Shown here piece after piece: positions 1-7,511 of a stretch of 64,000 nt of DNA; position 1 is the stretch's first letter, and every line of letters starts with the position of its first letter. Origin of the DNA: an uncultured Faecalibacterium sp. (GTDB taxonomy: Bacteria; Bacillota; Clostridia; Oscillospirales; Ruminococcaceae). The position numbers and the translations under genes are program-made. Below the pieces are notes generated by a model. That model was not told where the DNA came from and did not search any database. It saw only the letters and a list, made by a program, of their open reading frames with translations. The DNA lies in NCBI GenBank assembly GCA_934513205.1, contig CAKSWU010000007.1, positions 1 to 64,000 of the forward strand. The letters run 5' to 3'.

Positions 1-701
1 TCGCAGGTGCAGCCAAGGCAGGCACCAATGCCGCAGGCCATCTTCTTTTCCATGCTCACAAAGCAGGGGGTGCCTTTTTCCGCACACAGGCGGGCGGCAT
101 TCTTCATCATCACGGTGGGGCCGCACACCAGCACCACATCGTAGTCAGCGGGGTCGTACAGCTGGGTGACAAAACCGTGGAATCCCACCGCACCGGTGTC
201 GGTGGACACCTTGACGAGGTTCGCGATCTCGCGGTACTCCTCCATGCAGTAGGGGGCATCCCGGAAGCCGAAGAACACATCCGGCTTTACCCCGGCTGCA
301 GCCAGTTCGCGGGTGAGCTGGAACATGGGCGCGGTGCCGATGCCGCCGCCCACCACGGCGATCTTCTTGTACTTGCTCAGGATATCCGGCACATCAAAGC
401 CGTTGCCCATAGGGCCGGTGAGCTGGAAGGTATCCTTCATTTTCAGCTGTGCCAACTTCTCGGTGCCCTCGCCCACCACCTGATACAGAAACTCGATGGT
501 GCTGCTGTCCGGGTTCCAGCGGTGCACGCTGATGGGCCGGGACAGAAAGGGCGCTTCGTCTGCGCCCCATGCGCGCAGGGTAAAGAACTGGCCTGCGTGG
601 GGTGCATGGTCGCGGTCGGGCCACACCACGGTCAGCAGGCGGATGTCCGGGGCAATGACCTCATTGCGCAGGACGGTGGCTTCACAGCAGGCTGCACGCA
701 T
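1..701 (-). CDS. pyrK: Dihydroorotate dehydrogenase electron transfer subunit PyrK (3' end cut by window)
   Basis: FAD/[2Fe-2S] subunit that passes electrons from dihydroorotate dehydrogenase PyrD to NAD+ in pyrimidine synthesis. The reading frame begins with an ATG at 701, inside the last codons of pyrF (20-bp overlap, so probably translationally coupled). Visible features are an N-terminal ferredoxin-reductase-type barrel with the flavin-binding RPISVH stretch, a glycine-rich VVGGGIGTAPM nucleotide-binding segment, a CGPTVMM segment, and at the window edge the cysteine cluster CGIGACLGCTC that ligates the 2Fe-2S centre. About 233 residues are present; the family is usually about 250, so only the last residues are missing. 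pyrD would be expected next, outside the window. Confidence 0.95.
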   Translation of the reverse strand, partial: MRAACCEATVLRNEVIAPDIRLLTVVWPDRDHAPHAGQFFTLRAWGADEAPFLSRPISVHRWNPDSSTIEFLYQVVGEGTEKLAQLKMKDTFQLTGPMGNGFDVPDILSKYKKIAVVGGGIGTAPMFQLTRELAAAGVKPDVFFGFRDAPYCMEEYREIANLVKVSTDTGAVGFHGFVTQLYDPADYDVVLVCGPTVMMKNAARLCAEKGTPCFVSMEKKMACGIGACLGCTC

Positions 702-1548
702 GAGCAATGGCCTCCTTCATGTTCACACACTCGTTGTAAGCGGCTTCGTCAAAGGCAACGCCCGGCTGCTTTTTGTAAGCCAGCAGGATGCCGCGGCTGG
801 AGTTGACCACGCCGCCGTTGCCCTTGGTCAGGTACTGGGCAATGTCCTCGGCCTTGCCGCCCTGTGCGCCGTAGCCGGGGATCAGGAAGAAGCTGTCCTG
901 ATACTTTGCGCGGATCTCGGTGGCTTCCTCGATGTGGGTGCCGCCGATGACCAGACCGATGGAGGAGTAGCCGTGCTCGCCCATGTAGTCCTTGCCCAGA
1001 GCGTTCAGCTTGTCGCCCACCAGGTCGTAGACGTGGCGGCCGTCGGCCAGCTTCTCGTACTCAAAGTCCTTGGCACCGCCGTTGGAGGTGCGGCAGAGCA
1101 CGAACATACCCTTGCCCTGCTTTTCGGCGTAGGGCAGATAGGGGCTGATGGAGTCCAGACCCATGTAGGGTGCCAGCGTGACGAAATCGCTCTCGAAATC
1201 GCCGGTAAAGTGACCCATGGCGTACATCTCGGCGGTCTTGGCAATATCGCCGCGCTTGATATCCGCGATCACCGGCACACCGGCCTCGCGCACAGCCTTC
1301 AGGGTGTCGGCGTAGGCCTTCATGCCCTCCATGCCCAGAGACTCATAATAAGCGATCTGCACCTTGTAGCAGCCCGCCACAGCCTTGGTGGCGTCAATGA
1401 GCTTCTTATTGAAGCGCACGATGTTCTCACCCTTGGTCAGGGTGCTGTCCACGAAATCGGCGGGCAGGTAGCTGAAGTCGGTGTCCAGACCCACGCACAC
1501 CGGGCCGCGGGCTTCCACTGCTTCGTACAGTTTGTCCATGTTCGTCAT
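682..1548 (-). CDS. pyrF: Orotidine 5'-phosphate decarboxylase (PyrF, type 2)
   Basis: Converts OMP to UMP, the last step of de novo UMP synthesis. The 288-residue length and the DIKRGDI motif (residues 96-102, catalytic Lys/Asp array) fit the longer PyrF subfamily seen in many Clostridia and actinobacteria. The start is set by a CAGGAGG ribosome binding site before the ATG at 1548. It lies 53 bp downstream of pyrC and overlaps pyrK, so it is the middle gene of a pyrC-pyrF-pyrK operon. Its expression should follow the attenuator upstream of pyrC. Confidence 0.97.
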   Translation of the reverse strand: MTNMDKLYEAVEARGPVCVGLDTDFSYLPADFVDSTLTKGENIVRFNKKLIDATKAVAGCYKVQIAYYESLGMEGMKAYADTLKAVREAGVPVIADIKRGDIAKTAEMYAMGHFTGDFESDFVTLAPYMGLDSISPYLPYAEKQGKGMFVLCRTSNGGAKDFEYEKLADGRHVYDLVGDKLNALGKDYMGEHGYSSIGLVIGGTHIEEATEIRAKYQDSFFLIPGYGAQGGKAEDIAQYLTKGNGGVVNSSRGILLAYKKQPGVAFDEAAYNECVNMKEAIAHACSLL

Positions 1549-1601
1549 TTGGGTGTCCTCCTGTAAGTCGTATTTATAGAAAATGAATTGTAACTATGCT
1601 C

Positions 1602-2792
1602 TTACTCCTCGGCCTGATAGGTCAGCTTGCCGCCCTTGATGGTGGCGCAGACCTTGCCAAACAGCTGAGCCCCGTCAAAGGGGGTGTTGTGAGATTTGGA
1701 GTGCAGCTTGTCCTTGTCCACGGTGTAGGGGGTATCCAGATCCACCAGCACAAAGTCCGCGTCGTAGCCCGGCTCCAGCTGACCCTTGGCAAGGCCCAGG
1801 ATCTCGGCGGGGCGGGTGCTCATCAGATGCACCAGCACCTCCAGCGGCAGACCCTCCTGCTTGCAGAGCTTGGTGTAGCACACGCCAAAGGCGGTCTCGC
1901 TGCCCACCATGCCTGCCATGCCTTTCAGCTTGTCCTCCTCGGAGTGGGGGGCGTGGTCGGTGGCAATGGCATCCACGATGCCGGTGCGGATGCCGTCCAC
2001 CAGTGCCTGCACATCATCGGCGGTGCGGATGGGCGGGTTGACCCGGTAGTCGCAGCTCTCCTTGGTGAACCACAGGTGGTGGGGGGTCACCTCGCAGGTG
2101 ACGGGTGCGCCCCGCAGCTTTGCCATCTGGATGGCGTCCAGCGCGCCCCGGGTGGACACATGGCACATGTGCAGCTTGGTCTGGTAGTATTCGCTCAGCC
2201 AGCAGTTGCGCACGGTCTCGATGTCCTCTGCCAGCCGGTAGTCCCACGGGCTGATCTCCATGTCTTCGGCGTGGCTCATCACGGTGATGTCCTTCTGGGT
2301 GCAGATGGCAAAGGCCCGCGCCATGGTGGCGTTGTCCTGCACGCCGTGACCGTCCTCGGTGATGAACTTCACGCTGGCGGGCAGGGTCTTGAGGTGGTCG
2401 ATGCTCACGCCGTCAAAGTTCTCGGTGATGGACACGGTCTGGTTGGCATCGCACAGGCCCACTTCGGCGGCCTTCTGTTCCACCTGAAACGCCTGTGCTG
2501 CCGTGGAGCAGATGGGCTTTGTGTTGGGCATCAGGTTCACGAAGGTGTAGCCGCCGGCGGCAGCCGCGCGGCTGCCGGTCTCGATGTCCTCCTTGTACTC
2601 AAAGCCCGGGGTGCGCCAGTGGCAGTGCAGGTCCACGAAGGCAGGCAGGACCGTCAGCCCACCGGCATCAATGACGGTCTCATTCTCCCCTGCCAGCGCC
2701 CCAAGATCCTGCCCGACAGCGGCGATCCTGCCGTCTTTTACAAAGATCTCCAGCGGTCGTCCTTCGGTGTTCACAGCATTTACAAGCAGCAT
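1602..2792 (-). CDS. pyrC: Dihydroorotase PyrC
   Basis: Zinc amidohydrolase that cyclises carbamoyl-aspartate to dihydroorotate. The 396-residue protein begins at the ATG at 2792, chosen because a TCAGGAGG ribosome binding site precedes it; the frame stays open upstream but that extension would run through the attenuator terminator. Metal-binding DLHCHWRTPG (His56 and His58) and the late ATDHAPH motif are intact. Its C-terminal amidohydrolase layout (GYDADFVLVD) is typical of class I dihydroorotases. It is the first structural gene of the pyr operon, 54 bp below the leader terminator. Confidence 0.97.
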   Translation of the reverse strand: MLLVNAVNTEGRPLEIFVKDGRIAAVGQDLGALAGENETVIDAGGLTVLPAFVDLHCHWRTPGFEYKEDIETGSRAAAAGGYTFVNLMPNTKPICSTAAQAFQVEQKAAEVGLCDANQTVSITENFDGVSIDHLKTLPASVKFITEDGHGVQDNATMARAFAICTQKDITVMSHAEDMEISPWDYRLAEDIETVRNCWLSEYYQTKLHMCHVSTRGALDAIQMAKLRGAPVTCEVTPHHLWFTKESCDYRVNPPIRTADDVQALVDGIRTGIVDAIATDHAPHSEEDKLKGMAGMVGSETAFGVCYTKLCKQEGLPLEVLVHLMSTRPAEILGLAKGQLEPGYDADFVLVDLDTPYTVDKDKLHSKSHNTPFDGAQLFGKVCATIKGGKLTYQAEE

Positions 2793-2845
2793 CGCAGTCC
2801 CCTCCTGATAACATGGCGTTTGCGGCGGTCTCCCGATATGCGGGC

Positions 2846-2876
2846 AAAAAAAAACTTTTCCCCGCAAAGGGAAAAG
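2846..2876 (-). terminator. Intrinsic terminator in the pyr leader (probable attenuator)
   Basis: On the minus strand an 8-bp stem CTTTTCCC/GGGAAAAG (2876-2855) is followed by nine T residues (2854-2846). It lies between the promoter and pyrC, two bases after the stop codon of a short leader ORF. A ribosome reaching that stop would cover the 5' arm. That is the geometry of transcription attenuation, so the hairpin is interpreted as the regulatory terminator of the pyr operon. Confidence 0.8.
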
Positions 2877-2877
2877 C

Positions 2878-2967
2878 TCATCTCAGCAAAAAAGGAAACA
2901 ACGAAGCCACGGCAAAACCGGATGCGAACCGATTCTTCAGATTGATGCACATCGCGCTGCTCTGCAT
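2878..2967 (-). CDS. Putative pyr operon leader peptide (29 aa)
   Basis: A short ORF with its own AAAAAAGGAG ribosome binding site starts at the ATG at 2967 and ends with TGA at 2880-2878. It encodes 29 residues beginning MQSSAMCINLKN and ending SLFPFLLR. Its last part is U-rich in the transcript (UUG UUU CCU UUU UUG), just before an intrinsic terminator. In enteric pyrBI, a leader of similar logic (PyrL) couples translation to RNA polymerase pausing at U runs so that low UTP gives readthrough. I infer the same role here. The peptide itself probably has no other function. No homologue is known to me. Confidence 0.6.
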   Translation of the reverse strand: MQSSAMCINLKNRFASGFAVASLFPFLLR

Positions 2968-3006
2968 GGTGCCGTCTCCTTTTTTCAAGTTTACAGTCTT
3001 TCTGAT

Positions 3007-3036
3007 ATTTTAGCATAGAAGCGCGAAATGTGTCAA
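3007..3036 (-). promoter_or_regulatory. Sigma-A promoter of the pyr operon
   Basis: Minus strand: -35 TTGACA (3036-3031), 18-bp spacer, extended -10 TGC-TAAAAT with the hexamer at 3012-3007. Predicted start is near 3000, about 33 nt before the leader peptide. Confidence 0.8.
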
Positions 3037-3251
3037 TGGTTCCGGCGCTATTTTGTTGCAAAAAGGTTTGCCGCTTCCTTCTGCTTTTTTTAGCTACTCT
3101 ATCCAAAAGCGGTTTTTCCCTCAAAGCAGCAGGTTAGTCGCGTCAATTCCTAGCAGATCACTGTACATTCCCTTTCGGGTATGTTATTATAATAAGGTCA
3201 ATTGTGCCTGTCCGCGTCATCGGACAGCGATCAGGAAAGAGAGGGTTCCCT

Positions 3252-3923
3252 ATGGGTTTGTTGGAGGACGCACGGAACATCCAGCGCAAGGACCCCGCCG
3301 CACGCAATGTGCTGGAGGTCATCCTGCTGTATCCGGGTTTTCACATTCTGGTGTATCACCGCATTGCGCACTGGCTGTATCAGCACAAGCGCTTTTTTCT
3401 GGCCCGCTGGGTCAGCCAGCACGGACGCCGCCGCACCGGCATCGAGATCCACCCCGGTGCCACCATCGGCAGGTGCCTGTTCATCGACCACGGCATGGGC
3501 ATCGTCTTTGGCGAGACCTGCGAGATCGGGGACAACTGCACCATCTACCACGGCGTGACGCTGGGCGGCACCGGCAAGGACACCGGCAAGCGCCACCCCA
3601 CTCTGGGCAACAATGTGCTCATCGGTGCCGGCACCAAGGTGCTGGGTCCGGTGTACATCGGGGACAACTCCCGCATCGGTGCCGGCAGTGTGGTGCTGCG
3701 CAACCTGCCCGCCAACTGCACCGCCGTGGGCGTGCCCGCCGAGGTCGTGCGCATCAACAACAAGGCCGTGAACCCGGCAGACGATCTGGACCAGCAGGAT
3801 CTGCCGGATATCGTAGCCCAGCGCCTGACCGATCTGGACCGCCGCCTTGGCGCGCTGGAAAATGCCGCGCAGGGCGATGTGCCTCCCACGGCAGCACAGA
3901 TCGCCGCACGGCAGAAGCCGTAA
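3252..3923 (+). CDS. cysE: Serine O-acetyltransferase CysE
   Basis: Makes O-acetylserine from serine and acetyl-CoA for cysteine synthesis. The 223-residue protein has the left-handed beta-helix of hexapeptide transferases: IHPGATIGRCLFIDHGMGIV followed by FGETCEIGDNCTIYHGVTLG and the RHPTLGNNVLIGAG run, including the His of the catalytic DHG motif. The start is ATG 3252 with a GAAAGAGAGG site; an upstream ATG at 3204 lacks one. The N-terminal alpha domain is short, as in Gram-positive EpsC-type enzymes. It is monocistronic, divergent from the pyr operon and followed directly by a repeat-type terminator. A TATAAT at 3188-3193 may be its -10, with no clear -35. Confidence 0.95.
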   Translation: MGLLEDARNIQRKDPAARNVLEVILLYPGFHILVYHRIAHWLYQHKRFFLARWVSQHGRRRTGIEIHPGATIGRCLFIDHGMGIVFGETCEIGDNCTIYHGVTLGGTGKDTGKRHPTLGNNVLIGAGTKVLGPVYIGDNSRIGAGSVVLRNLPANCTAVGVPAEVVRINNKAVNPADDLDQQDLPDIVAQRLTDLDRRLGALENAAQGDVPPTAAQIAARQKP

Positions 3924-3931
3924 CCATTTTA

Positions 3932-4026
3932 ATGCCCTCCGCTTACGCTCTGGGCATGATTCAAGGAATTTATATTTTTTAGATGCAAGTCGGAAAATCC
4001 TGCGGGATTTTCCGACTTGCTTTTTC
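3932..4026 (+). repeat. Bipartite hairpin element, copy 1 (terminator of cysE)
   Basis: Hairpin 1 is ATGCCC/GGGCAT around the loop TCCGCTTACGCTCT (3932-3957). An AT-rich linker (3958-3984) leads to hairpin 2 (3985-4020), a perfect 16-bp stem with a TGCG tetraloop, then TTTTTCAC. It stands eight bases after the cysE stop and would act as its terminator. Confidence 0.85.
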
Positions 4027-4130
4027 ACTGGAGCGGGCGCAATGAAGAAGCGGCCTGTTTCCCGGCTGTGCGGCTGTTTCCGCAGGAAACAAGCACAGAC
4101 AGATCAAGTTTCCCTCTTGGACCCTTTCCG

Positions 4131-4227
4131 TGAAAATGCAACAGCGGACAGCCCGCAGGCTGTCCGCTGTTGCTCTATTATAAGATATTTTTCCGCTGAA
4201 GATGCCCAGAGCGCAAGCGGAGGGCAT
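4131..4227 (-). repeat. Bipartite hairpin element, copy 2 (terminator of the DUF3842 gene)
   Basis: Minus-strand copy: hairpin 1 ATGCCC/GGGCAT with loop TCCGCTTGCGCTCT (4227-4202), linker with TCAGCGGAA, hairpin 2 with a perfect 16-bp stem and TGCG loop (4173-4138), tail ATTTTCACGG. It faces copy 1 convergently. The 104 bp between the two carry a further TGTTTCC/GGAAACA inverted repeat and no gene. Confidence 0.85.
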
Positions 4228-4229
4228 TT

Positions 4230-4673
4230 TCAATAAACCCTTTTTCCGCAGCCTTCCCCGGCGCAGAGGGCTTTCACCTTCTGCACCGCCGCAGCCACAA
4301 GGCTGCTGATGGGCTGGTCGGGCACGCCGACAATATAGTTTTCGCAGTGGTTCACCGGGATCAGCACCCGGGTAGCATGGCTCTGGCAGACCGCCGCCGC
4401 CATGGCGGGGGTGATCTCGCCCAGCAGAGCGTCTGCGATGACGATGCCGATGGGTCCCACGATGACATCCGCCTTGCGGCAGTTCACCATCACGGCGTTC
4501 TCGCCGGTGGCGGCACGCTGGGCACCGGCCTTGTGCATGGCGGCTGCTGCCATGCTGTTGGTGCCCACCGCCGTGAGCCGGATGTCCGGGCACTGGGCGG
4601 AGAGGGCTGCCACAAGCTGCCGTCCCAGACCGCCGCCCTGCCCGTCAATGACGAGCACCTCTATCGGCTGCAT
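4230..4673 (-). CDS. DUF3842 family protein
   Basis: A 147-residue protein that I recognise as DUF3842, a family of unknown function widespread in Clostridia. The N-terminus has a Rossmann-like VLVIDGQGGGLGRQLV loop, suggesting nucleotide or dinucleotide binding, and three conserved-looking glycine-rich turns (GTNSMA, GPIGIV, GVPDQP). Its ATG shares one base with the pepV stop (TGATG), so the two are translationally coupled. It is followed by an element-type terminator. Reaction unknown. Confidence 0.85.
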   Translation of the reverse strand: MQPIEVLVIDGQGGGLGRQLVAALSAQCPDIRLTAVGTNSMAAAAMHKAGAQRAATGENAVMVNCRKADVIVGPIGIVIADALLGEITPAMAAAVCQSHATRVLIPVNHCENYIVGVPDQPISSLVAAAVQKVKALCAGEGCGKRVY

Positions 4674-6064
4674 CAGAAGTCGATCTCCTCAAGGCGCAGC
4701 AGCGCGATGATGTAGATCTTGACGGCTTCCAGCAGCTTGTCGATGGGGGCAGACTCGTTGGCGCCGTGCATCGGGCCGCCGAACTCCGGCAGCGGCAGGT
4801 CTACGTGCTCGGGGCCAAAGCTGACCGCATAGGGGAAATGGCGGGCATAGGTGCCGCCGCCCATGGTGAAGGGCTTGGCGTTCTCGCCGGTGACCTCATT
4901 GTAGGTGTTGATGCAGGCCTGAATAGCGGGGCTGTCGGCTTCAATATAGAAGGGCTCGGCAGCGGTCACATCGCGCAGCTCAGCGCCATCGCCCAGCGCG
5001 GCACGGATCTGCTCGGTCATCTTTTCGCCGTTGGTGCAGGTGGGGAAGCGGCTGTCCATGGTCTGGAAAATGCGGCCATCTTCCATGTAGATGCGGCCGC
5101 CGATCACGGTCAGCGGGCCGAAGGGGCCATCTGCACAGTTGATGCCCAAACCCTCACCGGCGGTGGAAGCATGCAGCTTGCGGATGGCTTCCAGATACGC
5201 ACGTTCCGCATCGTTGCACAGGCCGTTGTCCAGCAGGTAGTTCACCACCAGACCAATGGCGTTCACGGTGCCCTGCGGCATGGCAGCGTGGCCGGACTTG
5301 CCCCAGCCGCGGATGCGCACGCCGTTGCCTTCCGGCTCCAGCGTGATGTTGGGGGCATTCTTCAGCTTGGAAATGTCGGTCTTGACCAGCGCACTTGCAC
5401 GGTCGGGCACGGCGTTGTTCGCCACGCCGCCCTCGATCTGCTCGATGACGCCGTCACGGATCACCGGGCTGACGATCTTGGCGCCGAACAGGCCCTTCTC
5501 GCCGTTGCACACCGGGAACTCGGCGTCCGGAGTGAAGCAGAACGCGGGAGCCGGGTAGTTTTTGAGGTAGTAGTCCACATCCTGCATGTGGGTCTCCTCG
5601 TTGGTGCCTACCAGTGCGCGGATGGGGTAGCGCAGCTCATAGCCCTGCTCCTTGAGGAACTTCAGGGCATACAGGGTAGCCACCATGGGGCCCTTGTCGT
5701 CCGCCACGCCGCGGCCCAGCAGCCAGCCGTCCTGAATGCGCATGGTGAAGGGGTCTGCCGTCCAGCCGTTGCCCACGGGCACCACGTCCACATGGCAGAT
5801 GGTTGCCAGATACTTCTCGGGATCCTTGCCCGCCAGCTCTGCATAGCCGATGTAGTTCTCACAGTTGCGGGTGGCAAGGCCCATGCCTGCAGCCAGCTCC
5901 AGCGTCTTGTCCAGTGCGGCACGGGGGCCTGCGCCATAGGGTGCGCCCTCTTCCGGGGTGCCCTCCACGCTGTTGACAGCCACCAGTGCGGCGATATCCT
6001 TCAGCAGCTGTTCCTTGTTTTGCGCAATATATGCGTCGATTTTTTGATTCAGTGCCTGATCCAT
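4673..6064 (-). CDS. pepV: Dipeptidase PepV (M20 family)
   Basis: Zinc dipeptidase that cleaves dipeptides in the cytoplasm. The 463-residue protein carries the M20 metal ligands and base in order: HVDVVP (91-96), GRGVADDKGP (117-126), GTNEETHMQD (153-162), and a late MHGANE with the last zinc His. The dimerisation/lid domain lies between, as in PepV/Sapep. ATG at 6064 follows AAAGGAACGAG. The gene precedes DUF3842 with a 1-bp overlap. An extended -10 (TGTGCTAAAAT) upstream on the minus strand is a plausible promoter. Confidence 0.93.
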   Translation of the reverse strand: MDQALNQKIDAYIAQNKEQLLKDIAALVAVNSVEGTPEEGAPYGAGPRAALDKTLELAAGMGLATRNCENYIGYAELAGKDPEKYLATICHVDVVPVGNGWTADPFTMRIQDGWLLGRGVADDKGPMVATLYALKFLKEQGYELRYPIRALVGTNEETHMQDVDYYLKNYPAPAFCFTPDAEFPVCNGEKGLFGAKIVSPVIRDGVIEQIEGGVANNAVPDRASALVKTDISKLKNAPNITLEPEGNGVRIRGWGKSGHAAMPQGTVNAIGLVVNYLLDNGLCNDAERAYLEAIRKLHASTAGEGLGINCADGPFGPLTVIGGRIYMEDGRIFQTMDSRFPTCTNGEKMTEQIRAALGDGAELRDVTAAEPFYIEADSPAIQACINTYNEVTGENAKPFTMGGGTYARHFPYAVSFGPEHVDLPLPEFGGPMHGANESAPIDKLLEAVKIYIIALLRLEEIDF

Positions 6065-6185
6065 GGTTTTCTCGTTCCTTTCTGTCCGGCCGTTTTTGCG
6101 CTGCCGGTTTCAAAACACTTTTTATTTTAGCACACTCAAGTGCAAAAATCCATTGTCAATTGTTGTTTCCTGCGCAAGTACGCTG

Positions 6186-6671
6186 TCAGCCTGCCGAAAA
6201 CAGGCTGCTCACCGCACCCAGCAGCCCTGCACTGGCAAGACCCATGATGATGCCTGCCAGCAGCACGCCGCCCATGCAGGCCCGGACCACGTCCTTGAAC
6301 CTCATATCCAGAATGGAGCCTGCCAGCGTGCCGGTCCACGCGCCGGTGCCCGGCAGCGGGATGCCCACAAACAGCAGCAGTGCCAGCGGCAGGCCGCGGC
6401 CTGCCTTGGCTTCCAGCGCACGGCCTCCTTTTTCGCCCTTGTTGATGCAAAAGCGGCACACCGGCCCGATCAGGGGCTTATGGTAGCCCCAGATCAGGAA
6501 TTTGCGGGCAAACAGATAGATGAAGGGCACCGGCAGCATGTTGCCGATCACACAGACCAGATAGGTGGGCAGCACCGGCAGCCCCATGCCCAGCCCGATG
6601 GGAATGGCACCGCGCAGCTCAATGATGGGCACCATGGAAACGAAGAACACCAGCAGATAATTCTTGAGCAT
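6186..6671 (-). CDS. Small multidrug export family membrane protein (COG2426)
   Basis: A 161-residue integral membrane protein with four to five hydrophobic segments and the signature MVPIIELRGAIPIG near the N-terminus, followed by GNMLPVPFIYLFAR and a PLPGTGAWTG loop. These are hallmarks of the Sm_multidrug_ex family (PF06695), whose substrate is generally unproven. ATG at 6671 follows an AAAGGAG site. It is 66 bp downstream of the exonuclease gene, probably one transcript with it. Confidence 0.88.
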   Translation of the reverse strand: MLKNYLLVFFVSMVPIIELRGAIPIGLGMGLPVLPTYLVCVIGNMLPVPFIYLFARKFLIWGYHKPLIGPVCRFCINKGEKGGRALEAKAGRGLPLALLLFVGIPLPGTGAWTGTLAGSILDMRFKDVVRACMGGVLLAGIIMGLASAGLLGAVSSLFSAG

Positions 6672-6737
6672 AAGGACTCCTTTTGTTCCCTCCCATCGGG
6701 AAGGGACATTGTAAAAACAAAGATGGCAGGTCGTTTT

Positions 6738-7490
6738 TTACAGGTCGATGACCAGTTCCACCGGGCAGTGGTCCGAGCCGAACACCTCGTTGTGGATCTC
6801 TGCCGCCCGGATCCGGTCGGCGATGCGGCGGGACACAAGGAAGTAGTCGATGCGCCAGCCCGCGTTTTTTTCCCGCGCGCGGAAGCGGTAGCTCCACCAG
6901 CTGTACTTCACCTCGTCCGGGTGCACCAGCCGGAAGCTGTCCGCAAACCCGGCGTCCAGCAGCTCGGTCATTTTAGCCCGCTCCTGATCGGTAAAGCCCG
7001 CGCTCATGCGGTTGGTTTTTGCATTTTTGATGTCCATCTCGGTGTGGGCCACGTTCAGGTCCCCGCACAGAATCACCGGCTTCTTTGCGTCCAGCGCCAG
7101 CAGATACTGCCGGAACGCATCCTCCCAGTCCATGCGGTAGTCCAGACGCTTCAGCCCGTCCTGACTGTTGGGGGTGTAGCAGTTCACCAGATAGAACGCC
7201 GGATACTCCAGCGTCAGCACCCGCCCCTCGTGGTCATGCTCCTCGATGCCGATGCCGGTGGTCACGGCAAGGGGTGCTGTTTTGCACCAGCAGGCCGTGC
7301 CGGAGTAGCCCTTTTTCTCGGCGGAATATGTATATTCCGTGTATCCCTCCGGGGCAAAGTCTGCCTGACCCGGCTGCATTTTGGTCTCCTGCACCGAGAA
7401 GATGTCCGCGTCCAGACGGGCAAAGCTTTCGGCAAAGCCATGAGTCAGACAGGCCCGCAGGCCGTTGACGTTCCAGCTGACAAGTTTCAT
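6738..7490 (-). CDS. xth: Exodeoxyribonuclease III / AP endonuclease
   Basis: Repairs abasic sites and 3' blocks in DNA. The 250-residue length matches the EEP-family ExoIII group. Catalytic motifs are intact: NVNGLRA (7-13), QETK (34-37), GDLNVAH (143-149), WRIDYF and GSDHCPV (238-244, catalytic Asp-His). ATG at 7490 follows AGGAGAACCGC. It lies 21 bp after the MATE stop, so the order MATE, xth, exporter is probably one minus-strand transcript. Confidence 0.96.
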   Translation of the reverse strand: MKLVSWNVNGLRACLTHGFAESFARLDADIFSVQETKMQPGQADFAPEGYTEYTYSAEKKGYSGTACWCKTAPLAVTTGIGIEEHDHEGRVLTLEYPAFYLVNCYTPNSQDGLKRLDYRMDWEDAFRQYLLALDAKKPVILCGDLNVAHTEMDIKNAKTNRMSAGFTDQERAKMTELLDAGFADSFRLVHPDEVKYSWWSYRFRAREKNAGWRIDYFLVSRRIADRIRAAEIHNEVFGSDHCPVELVIDL

Positions 7491-7511
7491 GCGGTTCTCC
7501 TTTTTCTTGTA

